DNA of 64,000 nucleotides from Chytridium lagenaria (Eukaryota; Chytridiomycota; Chytridiomycetes; Chytridiales; Chytridiaceae): assembly GCA_025449115.1 (NCBI GenBank), contig JAHLKC010000161.1, positions 18,951 to 82,950 of the forward strand, read 5' to 3'. A program made the position numbers and the translations under genes. Positions 43,722-55,137 of the stretch are shown here, piece after piece (positions within the stretch are counted from its first letter, which is position 1; every line of letters starts with the position of its first letter). The notes under the pieces were generated by a model. The model did no database searches and had not been told where the DNA came from. It saw nothing but the letters and a program-made list of their open reading frames with translations.

Positions 43722-46459
43722 AGTACTGGTTACCATTCGTCGACGAAGGTACCCGATGGATTACCATACGCTTTGTTCGCGACAAAGGACAATCTGCTAG
43801 CATGACCATTTCGACCATAATGCAGTTGGAAAATGAAACCGGACTCCGCGTCGCGGAATTCAGATCTGACACAGGCGAAATTGCTACGTCTACAGACTTC
43901 CAGAAGTTCTGCACGGAAAAACTTCCGCCGATCACAATCTCACCATCACCACCTTACACTAAGGAGCTCAATGGTTTGGTTGAACGGACTATCAGAAGCC
44001 TCAAAGTGATGGCATCCTGTATGCTTACTCAGTCCAAGCTTCCTGATATTTTCTACTCTCATGCACTCCTGTATAGCGCCCTTGTTAAGAACACGCTTTG
44101 GCACCCTTTTCTGAAAGGAACACCATATCAGTCGTTTACTGACAAGAAACCCGATTTGACACGTATCAGATCGTTTGGTTGCCTGATCAGCATACACTTG
44201 CATCCAGATCAGCGGCGTGCGCTACATACCCGCGACAAATCCGAACTCGGGTTATTTTTGGGATATGAAGGACAGTCGCTTAAAGTAGTGAAAGCTTACA
44301 ATTACCGAACGGGTACGATACGTCCCTACTATCATGTATACTTTCACGATGGTGTATTCCCCGGAAACAGCCCATCGAAATCAGTCCTTGATGATCTACT
44401 ATCAACTTATCCTGTTTCGACATTTTCCTTTGACGAAATACCAATTGAAACAGAAGAGGAAGTCATTCCTGAGGATATTACTTCGGAAGTACTTATCCCA
44501 AATGATGATAGTGACTCCGAAGAAGAGGACCCGATTCCTTTCGTCACTTTCCCTATAAACTTTGACGATGAAATCACGCTTGTAGTACCTCCCGTTGTAC
44601 TTGTTGCACCTCCTGAGGATGCACCACTATCAAGACGAACCAGATCACGTGCACCTGCTCCCGAATGGTCTCGTACTCCTGGCGTTACCTTCCGAGGTGA
44701 TCCAGGCGACCGAGCTGCACGCAGTAAAGTCATCAAACCAAAGATTGTTTTCCCTGAACCAGCTCCGAGTTCAACTCCTCCTCAGAAAATCCCTATGTCA
44801 CAAGTTCTTCCTTTACCTTCATCCGTTGAAGAAGCTATGTCACGGCCAGATGAAGCACCATTTTGGTACGCGGCAATGTTGAAGGAATACAACGAACTTA
44901 AGCGACGTGGGACGTGGGATGAAGTACCTTTTCCGAAAGGTGCTCATCTAATTGATGGAAGATGGGTTTTCGATCATAAGTTCGATCAAGACGGTAACCT
45001 TATCCGTTATAAGGCCCGTTGGGTTGCTCGAGGTTTCAGTCAAATTCCAGGCAAAGAATATACCGAAGTGTTTTCGCCTGTCGCAAACGCTAATACTATT
45101 CGGTTTTTCACTTGCTGGAGTGCGATTCTATGCCTTCTTATCTATCAGATAGATATTACTGGCGCATACCTCTTTGGAACTCTCCACGATCTGAATTATT
45201 TGGTGATGCCACATGGTTTTGAAAAGTTCGCAGCTGACGGTGCTATGATTGTCTGTCGATTGAATCAGGCCATCTATGGTTTACATCAATCCGGACGAGA
45301 ATGGTACATAACACTGTGTCTTTGGCTTGTAAAAGATGAAGGTTTTACGCGCAATAGAGCTGATGTCTGTCATTTCGTCAAATATGACAAAGAGTCTAAT
45401 ACTCTTATCCACGTAATCATTTATGTGGATGATATCATTATCATTACTGTTAATGTAAGCTTTATTCACGCCTTCATTGATCGAGTGGACAAGCGATTCA
45501 AAGTTGGAACCAAAGGGCCTATTGACTGGATGACCAAAATCCAAGTTATTCACACCGTTGAAGGAACGTTTATTTGCCAACGATTCTATATCAAGCATTT
45601 ATTAGAGTCCTGTGGATTATGGGATACGGGTATCACCTCGAAACCCACTCCTATGACCATCAACTGGTGTCACGATGATTCAGCAGCTGAGTTATCGCAA
45701 AACGAACGCGATCAATTCCGTTCAATCCTGCAAAAGATTTCCTATCTCGCGCAGAAGACCAGACCTGATCTGGCATTTACCGTCAGTAAACTAGGGCAAT
45801 ATCAAGCTAACCCAAATGCTGGGGACTTTGTTGCACTAGTTCGAGTTTTACGTTATTTACTTGACACGCATGACTACGGTATACTATACTCAAAATCGGC
45901 GTTGTCTTCTATGACACAACTCACTGAAGGTAGAACCGCCATCTTGGACATAGAAGAAGCACCTCTTTGTTATGCAGACGCCAGTCACGCATGTGAAGAT
46001 GACTTTAAGTCACGTACCGGTTACGTGGTGTTATTCGGTGGCGGCGCCATTTCATGGCAGTCCAAGAAGCAAACGGTTGTTGCGCAATCATCTTCTGAAG
46101 CGGAGCTCATTGCACTCAGTGAAGCTACCCGCGAGATGATATGGTATCAAAGTCTCATGGATGAAGCCTTAATCCAACATCCTGGTGTATCCCGTATATA
46201 TCAAGATAACGACTCAACCATTGCTATAGCGAAAAATCCGATGCATCATCAACGTGTCAAACACATGAACGTGAAACACAGATTTGTCAACGACAAGATT
46301 GATGAACGCCGCATCGAACTCGCCTATTGCTGGTCAGAAGACATGGTCGCTGACGTCTTAACGAAGTCTTTACCTACTGAAGCACATCAACGGCATGTCC
46401 GCAGCCTTGGTATGCGACGATTCAGAGACTTGACCACACTGCCATCAGAAAAGCAATAG
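43718..46459 (+). CDS. Copia element E integrase, reverse transcriptase, RNase H (second frame)
   Basis: Open for 913 residues from the first ATG, though the frame is homologous back to about 43,650 (HTDTVPLPC). Integrase: PFVDEGTRW, FRSDTGEIATS and PPYTKELNGLVERTIRSL give the D, D and E. RT: FDHKFDQDGNLIRYKARWVA, YQIDITGAYL and YVDDIIII. RNase H: CYADASHACEDDFKSRTGYV, QSSSEAELIALSEATREMIW, and DNDSTIAIAKNP. The end SLGMRRFRDLTTLPSEKQ lies 20 bases before the 3' LTR. Copia order (integrase before RT) is clear. A 1-base loss relative to family 1 separates it from gag, so as sequenced it would not be made as a single polyprotein. Confidence 0.95.
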   Translation: MKYWLPFVDEGTRWITIRFVRDKGQSASMTISTIMQLENETGLRVAEFRSDTGEIATSTDFQKFCTEKLPPITISPSPPYTKELNGLVERTIRSLKVMASCMLTQSKLPDIFYSHALLYSALVKNTLWHPFLKGTPYQSFTDKKPDLTRIRSFGCLISIHLHPDQRRALHTRDKSELGLFLGYEGQSLKVVKAYNYRTGTIRPYYHVYFHDGVFPGNSPSKSVLDDLLSTYPVSTFSFDEIPIETEEEVIPEDITSEVLIPNDDSDSEEEDPIPFVTFPINFDDEITLVVPPVVLVAPPEDAPLSRRTRSRAPAPEWSRTPGVTFRGDPGDRAARSKVIKPKIVFPEPAPSSTPPQKIPMSQVLPLPSSVEEAMSRPDEAPFWYAAMLKEYNELKRRGTWDEVPFPKGAHLIDGRWVFDHKFDQDGNLIRYKARWVARGFSQIPGKEYTEVFSPVANANTIRFFTCWSAILCLLIYQIDITGAYLFGTLHDLNYLVMPHGFEKFAADGAMIVCRLNQAIYGLHQSGREWYITLCLWLVKDEGFTRNRADVCHFVKYDKESNTLIHVIIYVDDIIIITVNVSFIHAFIDRVDKRFKVGTKGPIDWMTKIQVIHTVEGTFICQRFYIKHLLESCGLWDTGITSKPTPMTINWCHDDSAAELSQNERDQFRSILQKISYLAQKTRPDLAFTVSKLGQYQANPNAGDFVALVRVLRYLLDTHDYGILYSKSALSSMTQLTEGRTAILDIEEAPLCYADASHACEDDFKSRTGYVVLFGGGAISWQSKKQTVVAQSSSEAELIALSEATREMIWYQSLMDEALIQHPGVSRIYQDNDSTIAIAKNPMHHQRVKHMNVKHRFVNDKIDERRIELAYCWSEDMVADVLTKSLPTEAHQRHVRSLGMRRFRDLTTLPSEKQ

Positions 46460-46470
46460 TTCCTTGAATT

Positions 46471-46479
46471 GCGGGGGTG
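46471..46479 (+). other. Polypurine tract of element E
   Basis: GCGGGGGTG immediately before the 3' LTR (TGTTGAATC at 46,480), the expected plus-strand primer site. Confidence 0.6.
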
Positions 46480-47325
46480 TGTTGAATCTCTGTTGTATCG
46501 TTATAACAATTCAATAAACTCTTACTTTGCGATTCATGATGTTCATCCGTCGAACATGTTCATCCGACTGAACCAGAGAGACGACCTTTACGTCGCACGT
46601 TATAGATCTATATTCACGTTTGACTCGTATTTAACATGATCACATATCAGCTTTAACGCTGTAGCAAAACTCAACTTGTTATTGCGGTACGCCAAATGAC
46701 TAAGAGTTGCAGTTTTGCTACGTTGCGGAATGCCGATAGATCAAGTTAACTCGACGACGAGAATGTATACTATAGATCTCAGCTCCGAGCACGCGTGATT
46801 ATGTTCCGCACATAAGGTCTTTACACTTTATCATCTTATCGTCATTACACCCCAGGGTCCCGCACCCTTGGGTCAGCGCGTCAGGGTCCCGCTCCCCAGG
46901 GTCCCGCTCCCCAGGGTCCTGCACCCTGGGGTCCTGCACCCTGGGGACGTCGCTCCAAGCACCCTGAATCACCTCCCCAGGGTCCTGAACCCTGGGGCGT
47001 CTCTCCGGTGTCTACCGCACCCTGGGATAGACCCTGCGGCAGACCCCCGGGCTCTTACACATGTTTATCATGTGTAAGGACATATGTCAGCATATGTCAC
47101 AGCCACCGTGAGAAGCAAGAGAAGCTGAGAAGCGCCACCAAAAGGCGTTATATGGAAACATCCCATCAATTCTCAGCATCTGAGTGAGAAGTGCACTTTA
47201 AGTTCCCAGAGGACTTTTATTGAAAATGACTATAAAAGGGATCACTTTCCCCCTCCAAGTGGAAGTATCAGTTCAATCCTGTACTCTCTGCAATATCTAT
47301 CGCGCATTCTCTCTAAACGTTAACA
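46480..47325 (+). mobile_element. 3' LTR of copia element E
   Basis: 846 bp; same ends as the 5' LTR. It keeps an intact TATAAAAGG at 47,231. The near identity of the LTRs implies a recent insertion. Confidence 0.95.
47231..47238 (+). promoter_or_regulatory. TATA box of the element E LTR
   Basis: TATAAAAG in the 3' LTR, followed about 15-30 bases later by the pyrimidine-rich CTTTCCCCCTCC. The equivalent in the 5' LTR (41,211) has lost the internal T. Confidence 0.6.
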
Positions 47326-47654
47326 CGATTGAAGAAGAGAGTAGGATCAGTAAGGTTCAAAACCCTTTCAGGATCCTTTGATAGCCATTAGGCGAGCAAG
47401 TATCAGCGAGTGAGTTGCTATCTAATGAATCTACTGTTCGTTCTGTAACATATAGTACTCAAGGGCATGTGTTGCGAAGTGGAGCCCGTTGGAGCACTCA
47501 ATAGTATAGACAGTACATCGATACCTCTGGCAGTGTAAGCTATGTTAACCAGAGTGACCAATATTGCTAGTGAAGCACATCTAGTCCCGCTGAATTCTTT
47601 ACAATTTTATTGTTTACGTTCGAGATGAACTTTTATGTTTGGGGTAAATAAAAG

Positions 47655-50360
47655 CTAATCATTGCAAAGCCAAACGATTCCTGCTTTCCTTTCTTCCTCC
47701 TTTTTCTTCCAAATCCTTGTTTGGGCAATTCTGTTTGTTGTGACCAATACCATTGCACACCTTGCATCGATACACGCGCTTAGTACCAGGTATGCTTGAC
47801 GTAATGACCTTCTGACGCCGTTTGAAAGTGCAACTTGCTTTGTGTCCACACCTGCCACCTCTGCCGCCACCCTCGCTGCTGCAGCATAGTCAATTTCTCG
47901 CATAGCCTCCGTCGCGTTTTCCATCTCCACCTTGTTGGAAATAACCACATCTTTCCTCGTCTTCCTCTTCTTTTGCATTATTGTACCATCTTCTGCGGTT
48001 GCCTTACCTACCTCCTCTGTCGGAATCTTTCGGTGAGATCATACTTTTTTACGGTGGCTTCAAGCATTTTTCCTGTCAATCCCATCTTGTAGCCGTCCAT
48101 CCAGCGGTGTACGTGTCGAAAGCATCTTAATAAAATGAGAATGATATATTCGATAAAAACCAACCTTCTAAAAAAGTGTATCGGATCTCAGCAAGCTTCT
48201 CCTGAATCAGGTTGATGAATCCAGCTGGATCAAGATCGACGAATCGCCTGTTGCGCAGAAGCCTCTTCAATTCAGCCCACGTAAACTCAATTGGATTTAG
48301 CTCGCAGTGATACTTTGGAAGTACCGTCAGCATCTGCCTTGCTCCTTTGCAATCTCCTCAATAGAAGTGAGCTGCAACCTTTTAAAATCAGGCTCCAACT
48401 CAAGAATACGATAGCCGCAACAGTCCTTAGCGTAAAGTGCCTCTGAAAGTCGAATATTCGCGGGCAAGCTACAATCTGTTGATGTAAAATTAAGAGCAAT
48501 TAAAACACTAGATTATATGTAAAATTGAATACGAAACACTGACGTTCACATTTATGCCTCATCCATCCTTTAATAGTCCTCTTTCTCGTAAGATCATTTG
48601 ACAACCTTTTGGCTGTCCTTTAAGTTCCCCCTCCGTGAAAACCAAGCTCTGCTGAACTTTCTGCTGAACACTCTCCGGCAAGCCACGCTGGCTGGCGTGA
48701 ACGAACTCTGTAGGCCGCATCACAGGTTTCTGGCCACCAGATCTCCAGCCCACCCGTGACACAATTAACGCGTCACCCGGAAAGCAGAGTGGTTGGTGCT
48801 GTTATCGTAAATAAAGTTGCCAATACAGCCAGGGTAGACCTTCTTAAAGACGGAAATGCATGCTCCAGCTGAGCACAGACTTCCTCCCCCTTGAAATATC
48901 CGTCTTGATTGTTCCCAATGACTAACATCACTCTAGCAGATTCAATAGCACATCTTCTTTGGAGTGCTTTAGTAATCCACCATCTTCGCAAATAAAATCC
49001 GATACCATGACGCCAAACCTGGCGTCTTCGGTTCCAATATTGAATCACCCTTTTTGCCCCAAAAAAACTTCCCGCTGTCATTAAAATAACACACCGTTTC
49101 ATCTTGATAGACATCAATAATCCTTGGCCCTACTAGAGGTGCTTGAAACTGATCAAGGAGATCGGAAGGCAGAGAGGATGAAAATACAGCCTTTTGTGGC
49201 TGCAAGTCATCCATTGCTTTAAAAAAACTTCGCGCGCAACCACAACATCTGGCCTTTCGTGACCATCAATAAAGATCCCCTTCTTCTTCATCATCTTCAT
49301 GTAGCCGAGGCTTTTCAATTTGCGCCGTACGGTTTGCTGTGTCACATTTCGTTGTCTGTTAAGAGTTTGCATTCCCTCAAATACGTCTGAACCCAATTTG
49401 TAGCATCTTCAATTGTATATTTATAGCGTGTCTCAAGCCACTTGTCCAACGACTTTGAAACTTCCGGAATGTTCAAAATTGACATCCGACTCCCATGCTT
49501 GCCTCGATTTTCAGGAAGAGGCTGTCGGTGTGCCAGATAATGCATGACCATTTGCAGATACGTCGAACACTCCAGGGCCCTGCGTCAGGTATGTAAACTT
49601 GCGCCACAATTCTAGTCAGGCAAATAGAATGATAATTAGAACGTGAACGAAAGGTAGTTGAATCTAAATTATAGTACCTGTATACCTCTTGCCGAGGCAG
49701 ATTAAGGTCACTCAAAATAAGTTCCAAGGCTGTTTTAACTGTGTATATGACCCAAATCTTCCGCCCGCTAACTTTTTCCTTCTCTCAATATCCAGCAATG
49801 TTTGCTTGAGAGCATCCTCAAGTGGACGATTTCCATCAGGCAAAGATTTAAGCAATGCAGTCATATCTTGATTATCCATCAGCGGTGCTTTTCTGCAGGT
49901 TTTGAAGATGACTGGCCACCACCGTCCAAATTAATTTCGTTGTGAAGGCATCTTTGTTGTAAAAGGTGCAATTTCAAAATCTTTCGTAGTGCCGCGGAAA
50001 TTGCCGAGACGTGCTTGCATGAGATGGTAGATAATTTGCGTTTGAGAATTTCGAAGATCCACCGCACCTGACAGTATTACAGGAGTAAGTTCCATCGAAG
50101 CCCGTGTGCAAAAAGTAAGCCACTTTCCAACGCAAAGGCTCCACAGCTGTTGAAATCCTCTGCCGAGGCATGATGACTACTTGGCTCCGTAAATTTGTAC
50201 ATGGCTGCTGTCCTGAAGCACACCCACGCTTGTATATGTTCAAAACAATGTTGTTGGTAGAAATTGGTGACCAGATGGTCACTTGAAAGTGAATTCCAGA
50301 TCTCAACCTCCCATCGCTTTTTTGCTTCGTTAGAACACCGGAAACAATTATCCAATGGCT
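47655..50360 (-). pseudogene. DDE transposase (Tc1/mariner/IS630-like), frame-broken
   Basis: Read from high to low. The N-terminal region includes DMTALLKSLPDGNRPLEDAL (49,870-49,810). A helix-turn-helix-like part has LNIPEVSKSLDKWLETRYKY and QQTVRRKLKSLGYMKMMKKK (49,330-49,270), then IFIDGHERPDVVVAREVFLK. Catalytic core: IIDVYQDETVCYFNDSG (49,110), IYDNSTNHSAFPG (48,800), KGCQMILRERGL (48,600), LPKYHCELNPIEFTWAELKR (48,320-48,260). C-terminus: CFRHVHRWMDGYKMGLTGKM (48,120-48,060) and a zinc knuckle CKVCNGIGHNKQNC near 47,750. The DET, DNST and HCELNPIE blocks match the DDE superfamily endonucleases common in fungi. Several frameshifts and stops; some gaps (for example 49,640-49,720, 48,480-48,560) may be introns. 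Confidence 0.8.
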
Positions 50361-51734
50361 CTGACGATTGATGGGTGTAAGAAACTTTTTAAATCCTGAA
50401 GTGCATGTGTTTGGTTGACTTTCTAATCCTTAAGAAGGTAAAAATAATAGTCAGCTAGCATGTTTAATAAAGAATGACTCACCAACAGGCACAGGCGCGG
50501 AAATACTCAAAGAATTAATAAAGGCAATTTTATTCTTCAAGCAAATATACTCTAGTGGGGCATTTATGGCGAAATCGTTATACCAGCTATCTTTTTCTTT
50601 CATGGAGTCAATGGCTCTAGTACCCTCATCCGTTAAATGTCGTAGATGGTGGTTTTGCACGAGACCAGGTATAGGCCTCGCTTTCGAAGTTCAACAATGT
50701 GGTGTCGATAAAATTAACCTCGTGAAGGCTTTCCTCTGAGCTTGGGTTTTCTGAAAGAATGCGCGAATCCATTATTTTAACTAGTCCACCATTACTTTTG
50801 CTTCCTTGTGCACCGCCGTAACACCTTCCTTCAGGATGGCACCCATTGAATCATGAGGCCTGATATTACTTGTAAGAGGCAAATCTCTTTTGAAGTATCT
50901 CTGTAACCCTCCCCCGTTGCAGCTTTCTCCTTCTTTGCTAACTGTTGATGCCGTTGTCTTGTTCTCTCTGCTGCCCTGTGTATTTGAGGCCTTGACGATA
51001 GATTCGTTTTTTCTTGTCCAACGTGGCCTGCCGAAGATTTCCAGAGACCGCTGGTATGCGCAAGGAAGCTAATGAACTTGAAGGTATCGTTGCCTGTTGC
51101 TGCATCCTACGTTCGGTCGCCGTCCTATTTGATTCTGTCACCATGATCCAATCAGACAATGTCTCCGTGCCTCGTATCGTATTTAGCCTTCGGAATGCGG
51201 TGGGTGTTGAAGTCCCGAAAGAGGCGGTCGAGACTCAAAATAACAATCATCTTTTCTCCCGCCTCTCCTTCCCCATCAGACTCTGAGCTGTCTGATGTGC
51301 ATGAAAGGCTCAAGTATCCAGAGTCTGACTCAGAGGAAGATTCGGATAACTGCTCTTCGAGTTCTTTTCTAATACATGGAAGTTAGATTGCTGTAAACGC
51401 ATTAACCCTACCTCTTGAGATTGTTTTGCCTTTGACATTCCGTTGCCTTCGCCGTTCGCTTTCGCTGCTTAGACGGAGGAGGCATTGGGATGTTTACGGT
51501 CTTCGGACAAGACTGTAAACTACTATGTATATAGGTGTGTGTGGGATTGAACCATCTTCACCTGACAAGTTTCTTTGGTTTCACTCCATATTATTATTAT
51601 GTTATTACACAGCGAACTCCTCAAATTGGTCTCCGGCCATTTCCAGCCTCTTCCTGTAGATTTCCCAGTGTTGTACACTGTGTAGCGTCTTTCTGATTGG
51701 TGAGAGGTATATTCTGGACAACAAGTGTTACCTA
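50361..51734. other. Spacer between transposons, weak frames only
   Basis: A minus-strand frame at 50,451-50,660 (ATG at 50,660, MQNHHLRHLTDEGTRAIDSM) may be an upstream exon of the DDE element. On the plus strand 51,260-51,386 is Ser/Asp/Glu-rich. Nothing recognised with confidence. Confidence 0.35.
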
Positions 51735-51840
51735 TACTTTTATATATATTAATATATATGTTATTATTTGCGATCGACTTAATTAAAATAATATTATAAT
51801 TAAATTAAATTAATTAAATTATAATACATTAATAAAATGA
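51735..51840. repeat. Extremely AT-rich palindromic stretch
   Basis: About 105 bases almost entirely A and T with TATATATTAATATATA and repeated TTAATTAAATT. It lies just before the CACTA-like gene and could mark its end or promoter. Confidence 0.7.
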
Positions 51841-51894
51841 TGAAATTGTCGATGATTGTCAAGATTGTCATTTTACCAATATTGAAACTCAAAA

Positions 51895-54800
51895 GTCCAT
51901 CATCATGCAGGAGAAGGGCGTCGCAAACACCGTTTTCCAGTGCCCTTTTGCATTTCAGGCCAGCCATATTCTACAACACGTTCGGTCGCGTCTTTGTATC
52001 GGCATTTGATATCTCGAAAGCATGTCGATAGCAGTGTTTCGGATTACAGATGTCCGAGAACTGATTGCGGTGTAATTCTCATTAATGCAAGTCCAGTTGC
52101 CGTCGCTCATCATGTGAGGTTGCATTTACGAAAATATCGTAAGTTTCATGGTAGCTGCGTGTTTATTGATGAAGTTTATAGAAGGAGTGAGCTAATGTTA
52201 TAGATAATTCGTTAGCAAACACTGTGCTGATTTTAAATGATGATAACTCATTGGAAAACGTTGAGATGGATTCCAATGATCATGCTCACGAACATTTGGA
52301 GGGAGATTCTCTTGGTTTCGAGGACCATCATATCGCTTTTGCCGACGATAGTACCTCAGGTGGGAACGAAACGGAACGTGAAACTGACGATAACGGTAAG
52401 AGCAAAACTGTGCTTTTTAGACTTATACAAAATTACTGATCGCAAGTAAACAAATACCTCACTTCAAATACGTGGGTGACGAAACGGAATCTAAATTCTA
52501 CGCTATGTATGAAGCCATCAACATAATTGATTCACATCATGATGATGATATATACGGGGGCCAGAGCGGAAGTGAATCTGAAAATGGAAATGATACAGAC
52601 ATTGACGGTTAGTGTGCGTTTGCTGCATGAAGTCTAACGGTTCATGATGTATTTAATTTTGTAGGCGGTTCAGAATCTGTTTGTATTGACACGGAATCCG
52701 AATCCTCTGATGGTTCCGATACAGACGAGGACTTCGGCAGCCTTTTTTCCTCTGGGTCTGAAGAGAATGAAGATCACGGTAGCACCTGTGCATATATACG
52801 TTGCAATTACTAATTGTACACAGAAAATTACGACCTTAGCAAGCTCATTGCCATTATTGATGGTAACGACTACCTGAAGAATGTCGTTGATTTATATCTT
52901 ATTGTCATGGAAAACAACATAACCCATCGGACTTATCATGCTGTGGCAAGCCTTCCATGGATGTACACTTCAACAATAAATCCGCCTCCAAAGCGTCTTC
53001 ATAGCCTCATCAAACGTGTTTCTCGTATATCAGCCAAAGCAGGGCTATTACCACTTACTGCTTCCTTTGGTACAGCAACAATGACAGAAAGGCATCTGGT
53101 TCCTTTTCTCTCAATATCTACTTGGTCAAGATTTGGCTCTCGTCTCCGCATATTCGGGAGGATATTATTGCCGTCAACGCCATCCACACAATACCTTATC
53201 TAACAACTCCATCATCTTTGCGCGATCGTGTGCGTACTGCAGAAGGTTACGATGGTGGTTATGAGAACGTCTGGGAAGGGAGTGACTGGATTGGTTTGCT
53301 TGATAGAACAAGCATCTTTGGAGGCCTCGATTTGATAGCTGTCGGAACCGACGCGCAAAACCGCTGTTTTTACATCTATACTTCTATAACGACGACTTTG
53401 GTTGGAAGGGAGTTGGAAAACATGACCTGAAGCATCTAGTATTCATGGTATCCGCTGGCGAAATCAGTCGAGCTTTCCGTGGTCGGCCAAAGTCTCTTGG
53501 AGTTGTGCCGATACTGCTCTGCAAAAAAACCTCACATAAGCTTGCCGGAGATAATAAGCTGCTGAGTTTATTTACGGAAGACCTCAATCAGCTTTCTAAA
53601 GGCGTTGATATGCTCATAGATTCGACGTTATATTGTGTCTTCGCGTTTGTATGGATCATATTAGGTGATATACCCGCAAGGAAAGGGATTTGTGGGTTTT
53701 CTCCCTCCGTCAAGTGTTCCAGACCTTGCCATGTATGCACCGTACCGCACAATTCAATTCGTGACGCTACTGAACATCCGTTGCGGACAGCAGATGATAT
53801 GAGAACCTTGTTTAGCCTTAACCGTGGCCGCGTGGGAAATCCTTACTCGGATCAAAGTTACGATTTATCAAAGGAAGGGATTAATGGTTTTTCAGAAATA
53901 CTGAAATGGCCGGGCTGCAATGTACCCGAAACGATTGTAATTGACTTAATGCATCAGGCATACCTGGGAGATTGCAATCGTTTCTTTTTCCGGCTTATGG
54001 ATGGGATGTCAGGGAATGTTCAGAAAAAGTGGGAATTGCTGGGGAAAGAAAATCGGGAATTCTGTCGCCTTAACGGAAAAACTGGTGCTTATTCGTTCAC
54101 AAATCCATCGCAGTGGAAAGGCCTCAAGGCGCACGGCATCAAACTTTTCTGTGAGGCATCCCCTTACATGATTTGCAAACTGGGTTTTCTCGATACGGAC
54201 TCTATGAAGCGGCTCTTTCTGCACTGGTGCTTCTACGTTCGTATCATTATGCTTTTAGCTCAACACACACTGAGCAAAGAAGACATGACTGATATTGACC
54301 ATTTTATTGAGAGCCTCGCGAACCTCTTAGCCCTGGAGAACACGTCAGATTGGGTTTCCTTAAACACACATCTTCTAAGGCATTGGGAGCGCACCATTCG
54401 TCAATTTGGACCGCCGCGCGATTATTGGTGTTTTGTTTTTGAGGCATGCATTGGCACTTTGAAACACCACTTCAACAATGTTAACTATCTTCACGTATCG
54501 AGATCAGTCTTTGATAGATATTCAGCAAATATGACCATGGAAGTCCTGCGGCAGGTGAAAGGGAAATCAAATAATATACCCGTCAGGTTAGTTAGTTTAT
54601 TAATGTAAGTGTATGGTAACGGAAACGCGCTAGATTCGAATTTCCTAACAAAGGATCACCATGGGTTAATCGCGAGGGCCCGTGCGTGTTTGATGATGAT
54701 CGAGACAAAACACGCCAATTCATGTTTGCTAAACATGGCCGCGCCATTATTAATTACGAAACATACAAGGCGGGAAGTAAGATTCTGATGGAAGCTACAT

Positions 54801-55065
54801 CGTATCGGACAAGACTCACATTGGGGAAATCATTTCATTTCTTTGGACACAAGACTCAGAGAGGCGCCTTGTTTCTTATCGTATGCCTCTTCGTGAAACT
54901 AGACAAGAGGACGATGATTACAAACCACTTCACTGGGTTAAGATTACGTCCGAACTTTCTCCTTTAATATTTATTACGGAGGTGGAGAAAATAAAGAAGC
55001 CTGTGAGAATCTTAACTTTGACACCAGGTCTTCTTGTGTGTACGAATGTAAACTGTTACGATTAA
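51895..55065 (+). pseudogene. CACTA-like (CMC, Tnp2-type) transposase
   Basis: N-terminal zinc-finger-like pieces (FQCPFAFQASHILQHV, then AHHVRLHLRKYRKFHG) are followed by acidic segments at 52,220-52,780 separated by likely introns. The core is best in the frame 53,445-54,608 and its upstream 52,814-53,200 (PPPKRLHSLIKRVSRISAKA). Key blocks: GDIPARKGICGFSPSVKCSR with PCHVC (a zinc-binding CxxC pair, 53,668-53,745), VIDLMHQAYLGDCNRFFFR (53,938; the D-x-M-H-x-x-x-L-G motif), HWERTIRQFGPPRDYWCFVF (54,382-54,441) and FEACIGTLKHHFNNVN. After an intron starting GTAAGT at 54,605, the tail ends DDDYKPLHWVKITSELSPLI and stops at 55,063. These blocks are typical of Tnp2-like transposases of CACTA/Plavaka elements. 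A frame change near 53,200-53,430 breaks it. Confidence 0.75.
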
Positions 55066-55137
55066 ATAAAGTCAATGCTTTATGGTGATGGTCTCATCTA
55101 CACGATCGGACAAAAAAATTGCGGTTGATTGAAATAA

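Noticed and set aside
40455..47330. Target-site duplication for element E
   Set aside because: Left and right pentamers are CGGAT and CGATT; not identical, so not claimed.
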